A DNA stretch of 64,000 bases from JAWVFM01 sp038237625 (GCA_038237625.1 JBBRYM010000013.1:12166-76165), one strand, 5' to 3'. Positions 7,751-17,268 are shown, counted from the stretch's first letter. Numbers and translations are program-made. The notes: generated by a model not told the origin, from the sequence alone.

Positions 7751-9958
7751 GTGAGGTCGAGATCCACGATTGCGATGCTCGTGGGATCGGCCGCGGCGGC
7801 GCTGGCCATTCCCGCCGGCGCGGGCGCAGCCACGAAGATCACGGTCCTCTCCAACCGGGCGGACCTCGTCTCGGGCAAGAGCGCCCTGGTCAGGATCCAC
7901 GTTCCCGCTCGCAGCGGGGGATCGGAGCCGGCCCTTCGTCTGAACGGCGCCTCCATCCATCCCCGGCTCCAGCGAAGCGGTGGCGGCTTCATCGGACTGG
8001 TCAAGGGCCTTCACCGCGGGCGCAACGAGCTGACGGCGACGCTGCCCGACGGCAGCGGAGCAAGCCTGCGGGTCATCGACCACCCCAACGGCGGCCCGGT
8101 GTTCTCGGGCCCCCAGCTCCAGCCGTGGACGTGTGAGGACGGCGCCCGCAACGCCAAATGCGACAAGCGACCGACCTTCTCGTACCTCTACAAGTCGACC
8201 GACTCGAACAAGAAGGACCTGCAGCCCTACGACCCGGCCAACCCGCCCGGCGACGTCGCGACTACGACTACCGAGAACGGCAAGACGGTGCCGTTCATCG
8301 TCCGCCTCGAGACCGGCTACGAGAACCGCGACCAGTACAAGATCGCGACGCTGTTCGAGCCGGGCAAGCCCTGGTCGGCGCTGCACCCACAGCCTCAGTT
8401 CAACCACAAGTTGCTCGTTACCCACGGTGCGAGTTGCGACATCGACTACGAGGTCGGCAACGCCCCCAGCGTCACAAAGTTCAACCCGGCCGACCTCCTC
8501 GGCCTCCCGGTCGGCATCCCAACCGGCGCACTCGCGGATGGCGCGCAGTACGCGCTCGGGAAAGGGTTCGTGGTGATGTCGACGGCCCTCGACAACAGCG
8601 GCCACAACTGCAACGTCGTCACCCAGGCCGAATCGGTGCTGAGCGCCAAGGAGCACGTCATCGAGCGCTACGGGCGACTGAAGTTCACGATCGGCACCGG
8701 TTGCTCGGGGGGTTCGCTCGCCCAGCAGTGGATCGCCAACGCGTATCCCGGCATCTACCAGGGGATCCTCCCGACGTGCTCCTTCCCCGATGCCTGGTCG
8801 AGCGCCACGCAGGTGATGGACTATCACCTCCTCCGTACGTACCTCGAGGACCCGTCGCGGTGGGGCAGCGGCATCGCCTGGTCGCCGACCCAGTTCGCCC
8901 CGGTGGAGGGCAGCGTCGCCCACGTCAACGCGATTGCCAGCGACCTCGGGTTTTTCGACGCGATCGTTCCCACCCATAACTGCGGCGGCATCTCCGACGC
9001 GCAGCGCTATGACCCCCAGTACAACCCCGACGGTGTCAGGTGCTCGATCGCGGATGCGGCGATCAACATCTTCGGTCCGCAGCCAAAGAAGCGCTGGGGG
9101 CCGATCGAGCGCAGCTTGGGTCGCGGGTTCGCCGGCGTCGGCGTCGACAACGTGGGGGTCCAGTACGGCCTCGAGGCGCTTCGGAACCTGCAGATCACGC
9201 CGGCGCAGTTCGTCGACCTGAACGCCAAGATCGGCGGCCTCAGCATCGATATCCAGCCGACGAAGAAGCGGATCCAGGCGGACCGCCCGGCCCTGCGGCG
9301 CGCCTATCGCAGCGGCATGATCAACGAGGCGAACAACCTCGACCGGACGGCGATCATCGACTGCCGCGGCCCGGATCCCGGCGCCGCTCATGACTCCTAC
9401 CGCGCCTTCGCGATGCGCGACCGTCTCGACCGCGAGAACGGCACCCACGCCAACCAGTCGATCTGGGAAGGGCCGACGCTGATCATCGGCGACACCAAGT
9501 GCAATCAGACCAGCCTTGCCGCGATGAACGATTGGCTGGCCGCGGTTCGCCGCGACCACAGCAGCCGCCCGCTGGCGGCGAAGATCATCGCTGACAAGCC
9601 TGCGGACGCGGGCGACCAGTGCTGGAGTGGCATCGGCGTGCGCCTGACAAGCGGGCTCTGCCCGCCGGGGATAGTCCCGGTCTACGGGACGCCGCGCACC
9701 GTCGCCGGCGATGCCCTCACAACCGACACGAACAAGTGCCAGCTGAAGCCACTGCGCCGAAGCGACTACACGGCCACCTTCTCAGATGCCGAGTGGGCCA
9801 CCCTGCAGGCGACCTTCCCCAAGGGCGTCTGCGACTTCTCGAAGCCGGGCGTCGACCAGCGCCCGACGGTTCCGTGGCAGACCTACCAGGACGCCCACGG
9901 CCAAGTGATCTACGGCGGCGAGCCAATGGGCCGTCCCCCGCACTCGAAGCCTTTCTAG
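7751..9958 (+). CDS. Large secreted DUF6351-like putative hydrolase
   Basis: About 735 residues with an N-terminal signal peptide (basic MRSRST, then a hydrophobic stretch ending near AGAGAAT). The body starts with an Ig-like beta domain (VLSNRADLVSGKSALVRI) and continues with a segment reading GGPVFSGPQLQPWTC. A serine-hydrolase-like elbow GTGCSGGS lies near residue 315. Many cysteines suggest disulfides outside the cell. I recall this arrangement from DUF6351 proteins of Solirubrobacterales-type genomes, whose substrate is not known. The start is uncertain: GTG 7739, GTG 7751 and ATG 7775 are all in frame, and 7751 gives the best signal peptide. It is divergent from the AhpD-esterase gene, 34 bases away, so the two may be co-regulated for extracellular ester breakdown. 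Confidence 0.75.
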   Translation: MRSRSTIAMLVGSAAAALAIPAGAGAATKITVLSNRADLVSGKSALVRIHVPARSGGSEPALRLNGASIHPRLQRSGGGFIGLVKGLHRGRNELTATLPDGSGASLRVIDHPNGGPVFSGPQLQPWTCEDGARNAKCDKRPTFSYLYKSTDSNKKDLQPYDPANPPGDVATTTTENGKTVPFIVRLETGYENRDQYKIATLFEPGKPWSALHPQPQFNHKLLVTHGASCDIDYEVGNAPSVTKFNPADLLGLPVGIPTGALADGAQYALGKGFVVMSTALDNSGHNCNVVTQAESVLSAKEHVIERYGRLKFTIGTGCSGGSLAQQWIANAYPGIYQGILPTCSFPDAWSSATQVMDYHLLRTYLEDPSRWGSGIAWSPTQFAPVEGSVAHVNAIASDLGFFDAIVPTHNCGGISDAQRYDPQYNPDGVRCSIADAAINIFGPQPKKRWGPIERSLGRGFAGVGVDNVGVQYGLEALRNLQITPAQFVDLNAKIGGLSIDIQPTKKRIQADRPALRRAYRSGMINEANNLDRTAIIDCRGPDPGAAHDSYRAFAMRDRLDRENGTHANQSIWEGPTLIIGDTKCNQTSLAAMNDWLAAVRRDHSSRPLAAKIIADKPADAGDQCWSGIGVRLTSGLCPPGIVPVYGTPRTVAGDALTTDTNKCQLKPLRRSDYTATFSDAEWATLQATFPKGVCDFSKPGVDQRPTVPWQTYQDAHGQVIYGGEPMGRPPHSKPF

Positions 9959-10033
9959 GCGCATTCGCTGTCAGATCGGCAGCCGCGGACCCGACTCAAA
10001 GGGGGTGAATCGACGTCCGGACATCCCTCTACC

Positions 10034-11056
10034 GTGAATCGAGTCATGGAGGCTTCGCCACAGCTCGCAATCCATGCCCCGCTCGCCGAGGCCGAGCCGG
10101 TCGCGCGTATCAACGTGTGCGACCTCGCCGAGGGCGACCGGGTCGCCGGCCCCTTCGCCGTACGTGAGCGCACCCGGATGTCGCGCCGAAACGGCGAGGA
10201 CTTCCTGAAGCTGACGGTCGCCGACCGCACGGGCTCGGTCGAGGCGGTCGCCTGGGAGGACGTCGACGCCCTCTTCGAGGTCTCGGCCCCGGGCTCGGTC
10301 GTCGTCGTCGAGGGGCCGTTCAGCGTCCACCCGCAGTACGGAGCCAAGATCACCATTCGGACGCTTCGCACCGCCGCCGACGGCGAATACGACCCGGCCG
10401 ACCTCATGGAATCCTCGCCCGTCCCGGTCGAGCGGCTCGAGGCCGACCTGCGCGACCTCGTCGCCACTGTCCAGAACCCGGCGCTGCGCGCCCTGCTCGA
10501 GCGTTTCTTCAGCCCCCAGTCGCGCTTTTGGCAGCGCTATCGCTCCGCGCCGGCGGCGAAGTACTACCACCAGGCCTACGCGCACGGGCTGCTCGAGCAC
10601 AGCCTCTCCGTGGCCCAGGCCGTCGGCACGGTCGCCTCTGCCTTCCCCGGTATCGACCGTGATGTCGCCGTCACCGGCGCCCTGCTCCATGACATCGGCA
10701 AGACCCAGGCCTACAACGACGATCCCCTCGCCATCGACCTGACCGACGCCGGCAAGCTGATCGGCGAGATCCCGCTCGGCTACTACCTGGTCCGCCGCGA
10801 GATGGAGCGGATCGAGGGCTTCGAGCCCGAGCTCGCAAAGGCCGTCCTGCACATCATTCTGAGCCACCATGGGACCCACGCGAACGGGTCTCCGGTCGTC
10901 CCCGCGACACGCGAGGCGACGCTGGTACACGCGATGGACAACCTCGGCGGCAAGCTCGGCAGCTTCGACCGCATCGAGCGCGAGCTGCCGGACGGCGAGT
11001 CGTGGTCGCGCTTCGATCGCGCCCTCGACGGCTCGGCCTACTTCGGCCCGCGTTAG
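10034..11056 (+). CDS. OB-fold plus HD-domain phosphohydrolase (YhaM-like)
   Basis: A 340-residue protein with two modules. An N-terminal OB-fold nucleic-acid-binding domain (about 30-120) contains RNGEDFLKLTVADRTGSVEAVAWED. An HD domain (about 165-320) shows HGLLEHSLSVAQ, the metal-binding pair ALLHDIGKTQ near residue 216, and HHGTHANG. This order matches YhaM/CBF1-type 3'-5' exoribonucleases, which trim RNA or single-stranded DNA in a metal-dependent way. Start GTG 10034 is used; ATG 10046 is a close alternative and has TACCGT ten bases upstream. A divergent relative lies at 38868-39791. The biochemical activity is an inference from family. Confidence 0.82.
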   Translation: MNRVMEASPQLAIHAPLAEAEPVARINVCDLAEGDRVAGPFAVRERTRMSRRNGEDFLKLTVADRTGSVEAVAWEDVDALFEVSAPGSVVVVEGPFSVHPQYGAKITIRTLRTAADGEYDPADLMESSPVPVERLEADLRDLVATVQNPALRALLERFFSPQSRFWQRYRSAPAAKYYHQAYAHGLLEHSLSVAQAVGTVASAFPGIDRDVAVTGALLHDIGKTQAYNDDPLAIDLTDAGKLIGEIPLGYYLVRREMERIEGFEPELAKAVLHIILSHHGTHANGSPVVPATREATLVHAMDNLGGKLGSFDRIERELPDGESWSRFDRALDGSAYFGPR

Positions 11057-11146
11057 CTCAAGCCTCGCTGAGCTGGCAATGAGGGATGGCCCGGCCGCCT
11101 GGAGCGCCTGTTTTCTGGCAAGCACGATCCAAGAAGGTGGGCTCCT

Positions 11147-11359
11147 TCATTGCTTCTTGCGTCCGCCGTTCCGTTTGTTGTTCTGTCCCGTCGCCTGGTC
11201 GAACGACTTCTGGGCGGAGTGGAGGCCGTGGTTGACCGAATGGGTCACGTCGTGGGTGATCGACTCGGTCGTGTTCAGGACGGGCTTGACGATCAGGAAG
11301 TACACCGCCGCAAGGATCGCGACGGTCACGACGAGCCGCATGAGCGAGCTGACGATCAC
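11147..11359 (-). CDS. Small single-pass membrane protein, paralogue of the next gene
   Basis: A 70-residue protein with one transmembrane helix (about residues 6-27, LMRLVVTVAILAAVYFLIVK) followed by PVLNTTESITHDVTHSVNHG and a basic Asn/Lys/Arg-rich tail. The helix and the TTES-I-HDV--SVN segment closely match residues of the protein encoded upstream (11376-11891), so the pair arose by duplication. I know no function for it. The orientation of the tail is probably cytoplasmic by the positive-inside rule. Confidence 0.65.
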   Translation of the reverse strand: MIVSSLMRLVVTVAILAAVYFLIVKPVLNTTESITHDVTHSVNHGLHSAQKSFDQATGQNNKRNGGRKKQ

Positions 11360-11375
11360 GGCCTGATCATTCCAC

Positions 11376-11891
11376 TCAGCCGAAGAGGAGCTTGGTGGCG
11401 AGGTCCTTGCAGTGGAGCATCGGCACCAGCTTGAAGCCGGCCCGCTCGACGCAGGTGCGGATGCTCGTGGCGCCCGCCGAGTTTCCCTGCGCGGCGACGC
11501 TCGTGGCGTAGGAGATGGAGATGTTGCGCGGCGAGAAGAGGTTCGTCAGATGCTCGCCGGCGTTGGCGCAGGCGTGCATCTTCCGCAGATCGTTGCCCGC
11601 ATGCCTCACGCAGGCTCTGAGCATCCGCGAAGCCTGGTACCAGGGCTGGCTGCCGGCCAGCGCGTTCGAGGCATAGCTGAGCGCTCGCTGGCGCTCGCCC
11701 GAGACCTGCGCTCGCTGCTGCTGGACGCTGGCCTCGTGAGTGGCTCGGTTGACGCTGCGGTTGACGTCGTGGCTGATCGACTCGGTCGTATGCAGGACCG
11801 GCTTGAGAACCAGGAAGTAGACGGCGACGAGGACGCCCACGGTCGTCACCAGTCTGATGATGCCGCTGATTGCGGTGTCGGCCCCCAACAT
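11376..11891 (-). CDS. Membrane-anchored protein with Cys-containing C-terminal domain
   Basis: A 171-residue protein starting at ATG 11891. One N-terminal transmembrane helix (about 10-30) is followed by KPVLHTTESISHDVNRSVN, shared with the smaller paralogue. A mostly helical domain then has cysteines in RACVRHAGND, KMHACANAG, RTCVERAG and MLHCKDLA. The even spacing of the four Cys would suit two disulfides in an exported domain. I do not recognise the family. It is divergent from the PafBC-like regulator gene, with 85 bases between them. Confidence 0.65.
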   Translation of the reverse strand: MLGADTAISGIIRLVTTVGVLVAVYFLVLKPVLHTTESISHDVNRSVNRATHEASVQQQRAQVSGERQRALSYASNALAGSQPWYQASRMLRACVRHAGNDLRKMHACANAGEHLTNLFSPRNISISYATSVAAQGNSAGATSIRTCVERAGFKLVPMLHCKDLATKLLFG

Positions 11892-11976
11892 CCGCCCGCA
11901 GGGTATCCCAGGGCAGGGCGCAAATTGCGAACTTGGGCGGGGGGAGAACCTCCCGGCTCTCTCTATTCTCGCTGGG

Positions 11977-14040
11977 ATGGCCAAGGACACCGAGAAGCTG
12001 ATCCGCCAGCTCTCGCTGATTTCGTTCCTGATGGCGAACCGCCGGCCGGTGTCGGCGCTCGAGATCAAGCAGGAGGTCGAGGGGTACAGCTCGATGAACG
12101 AGGACGCGTTCGCGCGGCGCTTCTATGCCGACCGCGCCGAGCTCGAGAGCCTCGGCATCACTCTCCAGGTCCAGAAGCCGTCGGAGGGATTCTTCGAAGC
12201 CGAGCTCTACGCGCTGCCGCCGGAGAACTACTACCTGCCGCGGATCGAGTTCTCCGACCCGGAGCTGGCGGCGCTGCGCACGGCGCTCAGCCTGCTCGAC
12301 GGCGAGTTCGCATACGCCGAGCCCCTTCGGCTGGCACTCCAGCAGGTCTCCTGGGGCCGGCCCAACCCGATGCCTCCCGGAGAGGCGGCGCCGATCGACG
12401 TGCGCCTTCAGCCCTCATCCGGCGGGCGTGAGCTCTCCCAGCGCCTTGCGAAGATCGAGACGGCGATCTCACGCCGCAAGACGATCGAGTTCAGCTACTA
12501 CACGATGCAGCGCGGCGACGTCGCTGACCGGGTCGTCGATCCGTATCACCTGGTTTTCCGCGACGCCCAGTTCTATTTGATCGGCCACGCCCACGAGCGC
12601 GACGCGGCGCGGGTCTTTCGACTCTCGCGGATACGGGGCAAGGTTTCCTACGCGAGCAAGGCCGAGCACGACTTCACGCCCCCCCAGAACTTCGATCGCC
12701 GCGACTACGCCTCGCGAGCGGATTGGCAGATGGGCGAGATCGAGGGCACCGCAGCGGTCTTCTTGCGCGAACGGATCGCCTGGCTCGTCGAACGCGACTT
12801 CGGGACCTTCGGAAGCCTGCGGAAGGCGAAGCCCTCCGACAAGGCGAAGGGGAAGGGCGAGGTTTATGAGACCGAGTACGCCTCGCGCCGGCAACTGATC
12901 TCGTGGGTGCTCGGCTGGCGCGAGAACGCCGGCCTGATCGCCCCGCCGGATCTAGCCGCCGAGGCCGGCGAGCGCGTAGACCTACTTCGCGAGCGCCACG
13001 GCCCCGATTTCAAGACCGCGAAGGTCGTCTCGCGCCCCATCGCCGACGGCGCGCGCTCGTCGCGCAACGGAAGCTCGCGCTCCAACGGCCGCGGCGAATC
13101 GGTGATTCGCCCCGAGCGCTTCGCGCGCCTCGTCACCCTCGCGGGGCTCCTGATCGGCGCCGCCCGCGAGGACCGGAGGATCCCCGTGGGCGAGGTGGCC
13201 GACGAGCTGAACCTCAGCCACGAGGAGCTCCAGGAGGACCTGGAGGTGCTGAACGTCGTCAACTTCGGCGGCGGGACATACGTCCTCTACGCCGAGATCG
13301 TCGGCGACGAGATCGAGGTCGACCCCGATACGTACGGCGACAACTTCGCCCGGCCCGCGCGCCTCCTTCCGTTGGAGGCGAAGGCGTTGGTCGCCGCCAT
13401 CGACCTCTTCGGCGACCACCTGCCGGAGGCAGGGCTCGGCAGCGCCCGCACGAAGATCGTCGACGCGCTCGGTCACGACCCGTCCGAGGAGGGCCTGGAG
13501 ATCGCCCCTGGGAGCGACGACTCCGAGGTCGTATCGATCGTCAACGAGGCGATCCGCGACCGCCGCCTGCTCGAGCTCCACTACTACAAGGAGAACGAGG
13601 ACCAGTTCACCAAGCGGGAGGTCGAGCCCTACCAACTGGTCAGCGGGCCCGAGGGCTGGTACCTCGGCTGCTACGACCTCGCTCGGGAGGACACCCGGCA
13701 CTTCCGCCTGGATCGCATCAAGGAGGCAGACGTCACGGGCGACGAGTTCGAGCCGCGCGACGGCATCGACGACCGCCTCGCCGAGCAGGAGTGGCTGGCA
13801 CGCGGAGAGGTCGGCACCGCGGGTGTTGCCCGCGTCTGGGTGTCGCCTGAGCGGGCGAGATGGCTGCGCGAGGAGCGCACCGTGGTCGAGGAGCATTCCG
13901 ACGGCGCCGTGGTGGTCGAGATCCCCTACGGGTCCGCCGAGTGGCTCGTGCGCGAGATCCTTCGCGGGGCGGGCGATCTCGTCGTCCTCGAGCCGGCAGA
14001 CGCACGCGCGGCTGTGCTCGAAGCGGCCTCGGGCGGTTAG
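11977..14040 (+). CDS. pafBC: Tandem HTH-WYL regulator (PafB-PafC fusion type)
   Basis: This 687-residue protein carries two HTH-WYL units in one chain. The first has a winged helix (residues 5-60, LIRQLSLISFLMANRRPVSA) and a WYL domain near 165-215 (KTIEFSYYTMQRG ... DPYHLVFRDAQFYLIGH). The second starts near residue 377 and has a WYL domain near 528-585 (LLELHYYKENEDQ ... EPYQLVSGPEGWYLGCYD). In mycobacteria, separate PafB and PafC act together as the RecA-independent DNA-damage activator; fused versions exist in other actinobacteria. TATTCT lies seven bases before ATG 11977, suggesting a leaderless message. No proteasome or Pup genes lie in the window, although a PAC2 protein does (37937-38824). 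Confidence 0.85.
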   Translation: MAKDTEKLIRQLSLISFLMANRRPVSALEIKQEVEGYSSMNEDAFARRFYADRAELESLGITLQVQKPSEGFFEAELYALPPENYYLPRIEFSDPELAALRTALSLLDGEFAYAEPLRLALQQVSWGRPNPMPPGEAAPIDVRLQPSSGGRELSQRLAKIETAISRRKTIEFSYYTMQRGDVADRVVDPYHLVFRDAQFYLIGHAHERDAARVFRLSRIRGKVSYASKAEHDFTPPQNFDRRDYASRADWQMGEIEGTAAVFLRERIAWLVERDFGTFGSLRKAKPSDKAKGKGEVYETEYASRRQLISWVLGWRENAGLIAPPDLAAEAGERVDLLRERHGPDFKTAKVVSRPIADGARSSRNGSSRSNGRGESVIRPERFARLVTLAGLLIGAAREDRRIPVGEVADELNLSHEELQEDLEVLNVVNFGGGTYVLYAEIVGDEIEVDPDTYGDNFARPARLLPLEAKALVAAIDLFGDHLPEAGLGSARTKIVDALGHDPSEEGLEIAPGSDDSEVVSIVNEAIRDRRLLELHYYKENEDQFTKREVEPYQLVSGPEGWYLGCYDLAREDTRHFRLDRIKEADVTGDEFEPRDGIDDRLAEQEWLARGEVGTAGVARVWVSPERARWLREERTVVEEHSDGAVVVEIPYGSAEWLVREILRGAGDLVVLEPADARAAVLEAASGG

Positions 14041-14050
14041 CGTCCCGGCC

Positions 14051-14827
14051 GTGGAGGCGGCCCCCGGCCACCCCGAGATCGTTCGGATCGTCGCGCCCAA
14101 CCCGGGCCCGATGACCCTCGAGGGCACCAATACGTACGTCGTCGCGGCGGGCGAGGGCCGCTTTGTCATCGACCCTGGCCCCAATAATCCGGGACACATC
14201 GCGAAGATCGAAGAAGCCGCGAAGCAGCAGGGCTGTATCGCCGGAGTCCTCCTCACCCACTCGCACGCTGACCACTCGCAGGCCGCGCCGCTCCTCTCGG
14301 CTCCGATCCTGCTCGGATCGGTCGGCACCACGGACGAGGCCGATCCGCTCGCGCCGCCGGCGGATGCCGTCACGTCGGAGAAGACCGTGGGTCCCTTCGA
14401 GGTCGTGCCGACCCCCGGCCATGCCGCCGACCACGTTGCGCTCTCCCTCGGCGACGTTTGTTTTTGCGGCGATCTCGTGCTCGGTCACGGGTCGAGCTTT
14501 GTTCCCCCCGACGGGGGCTCGCTCGCCGCGTACATGGAATCGCTGAATCTAGTCCGCGATTTGGGGCCGACCCTTCTCTGCCCCGGCCACGGGCCATGGA
14601 TCACAAACCCGAAGGCCAAGCTCGACGAGTACATAGAGCACCGCCTCGACCGCGAGCGCCGCCTCGCCGCCGCGCTCGATTCCGGCGAGCGCTCGCGGGC
14701 GAAGCTGCTGGAGATGGCATGGTCCGACGTGTCCTCCGAGCTTCGGCCCGCGGCGGCGATAGTGATGCAGGCGCATCTCGAAAAGCTCGAGGCCGAAGGC
14801 CGGCTTCCCAACGACCTGGGCGACTGA
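14051..14827 (+). CDS. Metallo-beta-lactamase-fold hydrolase
   Basis: A 258-residue cytosolic hydrolase with a binuclear metal site. The motifs in order are THSHADH (the HxHxDH signature), TPGHAADH, CGDLVLGHG and CPGHGP, followed by a C-terminal helical tail (HRLDRERRLAAAL ... LEKLEAEGRL) as in LACTB2-type enzymes. GTG 14051 was chosen because it lies ten bases after the regulator stop and gives the standard N-terminus running into NPGPMTLEGTNTYVV. LACTB2-like enzymes act on RNA or glyoxalase-type thioesters; which applies here is open. Confidence 0.85.
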   Translation: MEAAPGHPEIVRIVAPNPGPMTLEGTNTYVVAAGEGRFVIDPGPNNPGHIAKIEEAAKQQGCIAGVLLTHSHADHSQAAPLLSAPILLGSVGTTDEADPLAPPADAVTSEKTVGPFEVVPTPGHAADHVALSLGDVCFCGDLVLGHGSSFVPPDGGSLAAYMESLNLVRDLGPTLLCPGHGPWITNPKAKLDEYIEHRLDRERRLAAALDSGERSRAKLLEMAWSDVSSELRPAAAIVMQAHLEKLEAEGRLPNDLGD

Positions 14828-14843
14828 GCTCGATAATCGGGTC

Positions 14844-15311
14844 ATGTCGCGCCGAGACGAGATCGTGCTCACCGACGCCGAGCGGTCGGAGTTGCTCGAC
14901 TCCGAGCGCATAGTCGCCGTCGCCAGCCTCGGCAGGGACGGCTGGCCGCACCTGATGCCGCTCTGGTACGTACCGCGCGACGGCGAGGTATGGATCTACA
15001 CCTACGCCAAGTCCCAGAAGGTGCGAAACCTCGAGCGCGACCCGCGGGCGACGCTCCTGATCGAGACCGGGCACGAGTACTCAGAGCTCCGGGGAGTGCA
15101 GATCCAGGCGAGGGCCGAGATCCACCGCGACCACGACACGGTCTTTGTCCTGGCCGAGGAGCTGACCCTGCGCTACGCGCCTGGCCTCGAGTCGCTCGGC
15201 GAGGACGCCGCGGCGGCGCTCGAGGCGCAGGCGCGAAAGCGAGTGGCGATCCGATTCGTCGCACAGCGGACGGCGAGTTGGGATCACAGCAAGCTTGGCG
15301 GAACCTACTGA
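14844..15311 (+). CDS. PPOX-fold flavin/F420-dependent protein
   Basis: A 155-residue split beta-barrel protein of the pyridoxamine-phosphate-oxidase superfamily. It has the opening IVAVASLGRDGWPHLMPLWYV, then KSQKVRNLERDPRATLLIE, the typical cofactor-phosphate segment. Such proteins bind FMN, F420 or heme and reduce or oxidise small molecules. The enzyme subgroup cannot be fixed by eye. GATAAT at 14832-14837 lies six bases before the ATG, an almost ideal leaderless arrangement. It lies 16 bases after the hydrolase gene. Confidence 0.8.
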   Translation: MSRRDEIVLTDAERSELLDSERIVAVASLGRDGWPHLMPLWYVPRDGEVWIYTYAKSQKVRNLERDPRATLLIETGHEYSELRGVQIQARAEIHRDHDTVFVLAEELTLRYAPGLESLGEDAAAALEAQARKRVAIRFVAQRTASWDHSKLGGTY

Positions 15312-15337
15312 GCGACCAGCTAGCCTCTTCCGCGGCA

Positions 15338-16420
15338 ATGGACTTGGGGAGCCTTAAAGGACTGATCCTCTCGGGCGGCGCGGGAACTCGTCTGCGGCCG
15401 ATAACGCATACGTCGGCAAAACAACTCGTTCCGGTCGCCAACAAGCCCGTTCTCTTCTACGGAATCGAGGCCCTGGTGCAGGCCGGAATAACAGAGATAG
15501 GCATCGTCATCGCGCCGGAGACCGGCCTCGAGATCCGCGCGGCCGTCGGCGACGGGTCGCAATTCGGCGCGACGATCACCTACGTTCCGCAGGCTGAGCC
15601 GCTCGGGCTCGCTCACGCCGTGCTCACCGCGGAGGACTTCATCGGCGACTCGCCCTTCGTCATGTACCTGGGCGACAACCTCTTGCGCAACGGCATCACC
15701 GATCTGGTGGGCGCCTTTCGCTCCTCCGGCCCCGATGCCCTGATCCTGCTGACCTCCGTTCCCGACCCGTGGCACTACGGCGTGGCTGAGCTGAACGGCT
15801 CCGACGTGGTCCGCCTCGTCGAGAAGCCGGTCGACCCCCCCAGCGACCTTGCGCTCGTCGGTGTCTACATGTTTGCGCCGTCGATCTTCGACGCGGCCCG
15901 GGCCATCGAGCCGTCAGCCCGCGGCGAGCTCGAGATCACCGATGCGATCCAGCACCTGATCGACGGCAAGCAGCGGGTCGAGAGCCACCGCGTCTCGGGA
16001 TGGTGGAAGGACACCGGGCAGCTGGCGGACATGCTCGAGGCGAATCGCTTGGTGCTCGAGGATGGAACCCGGCGAATTGAGGGCGACCTCAGCGACGACA
16101 CCAAGGTGGAGGGCAGGGTCGTGATCGCGCCGGGCGCTTGCCTCCAGCATGCCGTCGTACGGGGGCCGGCGATCATCGGCGCCGGCGCTCGCATCACCGA
16201 TGCCTTCGTCGGTCCCTATACGTCGGTGGGCGAGGGCGTTGTCATCGAGCGCTGCGAGGTGGAGCACTCGATTCTGCTCGCCGGGGCGAGCGTCGTGGGC
16301 CTCCAGACGCGCCTGGAAGCGAGCCTGCTCGGCCGCAACGTGAGTCTCAAGCGCGGCGACGCCGTGCCGAAGACTCTGCGGATGATCGTCGGCGACAACT
16401 CGGAGATCACGATCCCGTGA
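15338..16420 (+). CDS. rfbA: Glucose-1-phosphate thymidylyltransferase, long form
   Basis: This enzyme makes dTDP-glucose from glucose-1-phosphate and dTTP, the first step of dTDP-deoxysugar synthesis. The nucleotidyltransferase signature LSGGAGTRLRPITHTSAKQLVPV begins at about residue 10, and MYLGDNLL is the metal-binding stretch. At 360 residues it is the long type with a C-terminal left-handed beta-helix of hexapeptide repeats (about 240-355, for example VEGRVVIAPGACLQHAVV), as in StrD-like enzymes. ATG 15338 gives the expected N-terminus. Its stop overlaps the rfbD start (GTGA). Confidence 0.92.
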   Translation: MDLGSLKGLILSGGAGTRLRPITHTSAKQLVPVANKPVLFYGIEALVQAGITEIGIVIAPETGLEIRAAVGDGSQFGATITYVPQAEPLGLAHAVLTAEDFIGDSPFVMYLGDNLLRNGITDLVGAFRSSGPDALILLTSVPDPWHYGVAELNGSDVVRLVEKPVDPPSDLALVGVYMFAPSIFDAARAIEPSARGELEITDAIQHLIDGKQRVESHRVSGWWKDTGQLADMLEANRLVLEDGTRRIEGDLSDDTKVEGRVVIAPGACLQHAVVRGPAIIGAGARITDAFVGPYTSVGEGVVIERCEVEHSILLAGASVVGLQTRLEASLLGRNVSLKRGDAVPKTLRMIVGDNSEITIP

Positions 16421-17268
16421 GGATCCTGGTCGCGGGCGCCGGGGGAATGCTCGGGCAGGACCTGGTGGAGGCATGTCGCGCCGCACGCCACGAGGTCGCC
16501 GCCTTTACCCGCGGGGAGCTCGACATCACCGATCCGGCGGCCATCGAGGAAGCGCTCGCGGCCGCAAGTTTCGACGCTGTGGCCAACTGCGCCGCGTACA
16601 CGGACGTCGACGGGGCCGAGTCTCACGAGCGGGATGCGATGCTGATCAACGATCAGGGCGCTGCCTTCCTCGCGGCCGCGGCCGCGCGCGCCGGCGTCAA
16701 GGTTCTCTATCCATCCTCCGACTACGTCTTCGACGGCAGCAAACGCAGGCCCTATGTCGAGTCCGATCTGACCCGCGCCATCTCCGCTTACGGCCGTTCG
16801 AAGCAGGCCGGCGAGACCTCGGTTGCCGTTGCCAACCCGAAGCATTTCGTCGTCCGCGCGTCGTGGCTCTTCGGCGTGAACGGCCGCAACTTCGTTGAGA
16901 CCATGCTGCGGCTGGGTCGCGAGCAGCCCGAGGTGATGGTTGTGTCCGACCAGGTGGGCTGCCCCACATACACGCGCCATCTCGCCAAGGCGCTGGTGGC
17001 GCTCCTCGAGGGCGAGGCCTACGGCGTCCATCACGCGGCCGGCGGCGGTCAGTGCTCGTGGTACGAGTTCGCGCAGGAGATCTTCGACCAGGCCGAAGTG
17101 GAATGCAGAGTGCTCTCCGCCTCGACTGCCGAGCTGCAGCGCCCCGCCCCGCGGCCCGCCTACTCGGTGCTGCGAAGCGAGCGGGGCGAGCTCCCGGCGA
17201 TGCCGAGCTGGCGCGAGGGCCTTCGCGAGTACATGGCCGAACGCGAGCACGCCGGAGCCGCCGCATGA
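16417..17268 (+). CDS. rfbD: dTDP-4-dehydrorhamnose reductase
   Basis: A 283-residue short-chain reductase catalysing the NAD(P)H-dependent last step to dTDP-L-rhamnose. The N-terminal dinucleotide motif is VAGAGGMLGQDL. LDITDPAAIE, NCAAYTDVDGAE and YPSSDYVFDG are RmlD hallmarks, and the catalytic pair is YGRSK. GTG 16417 overlaps the rfbA stop by four bases and ATGA overlaps the rfbB start, so the three genes are translationally coupled. No rfbC epimerase lies in the window, although the reductase needs its product. Confidence 0.92.
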   Translation: MRILVAGAGGMLGQDLVEACRAARHEVAAFTRGELDITDPAAIEEALAAASFDAVANCAAYTDVDGAESHERDAMLINDQGAAFLAAAAARAGVKVLYPSSDYVFDGSKRRPYVESDLTRAISAYGRSKQAGETSVAVANPKHFVVRASWLFGVNGRNFVETMLRLGREQPEVMVVSDQVGCPTYTRHLAKALVALLEGEAYGVHHAAGGGQCSWYEFAQEIFDQAEVECRVLSASTAELQRPAPRPAYSVLRSERGELPAMPSWREGLREYMAEREHAGAAA

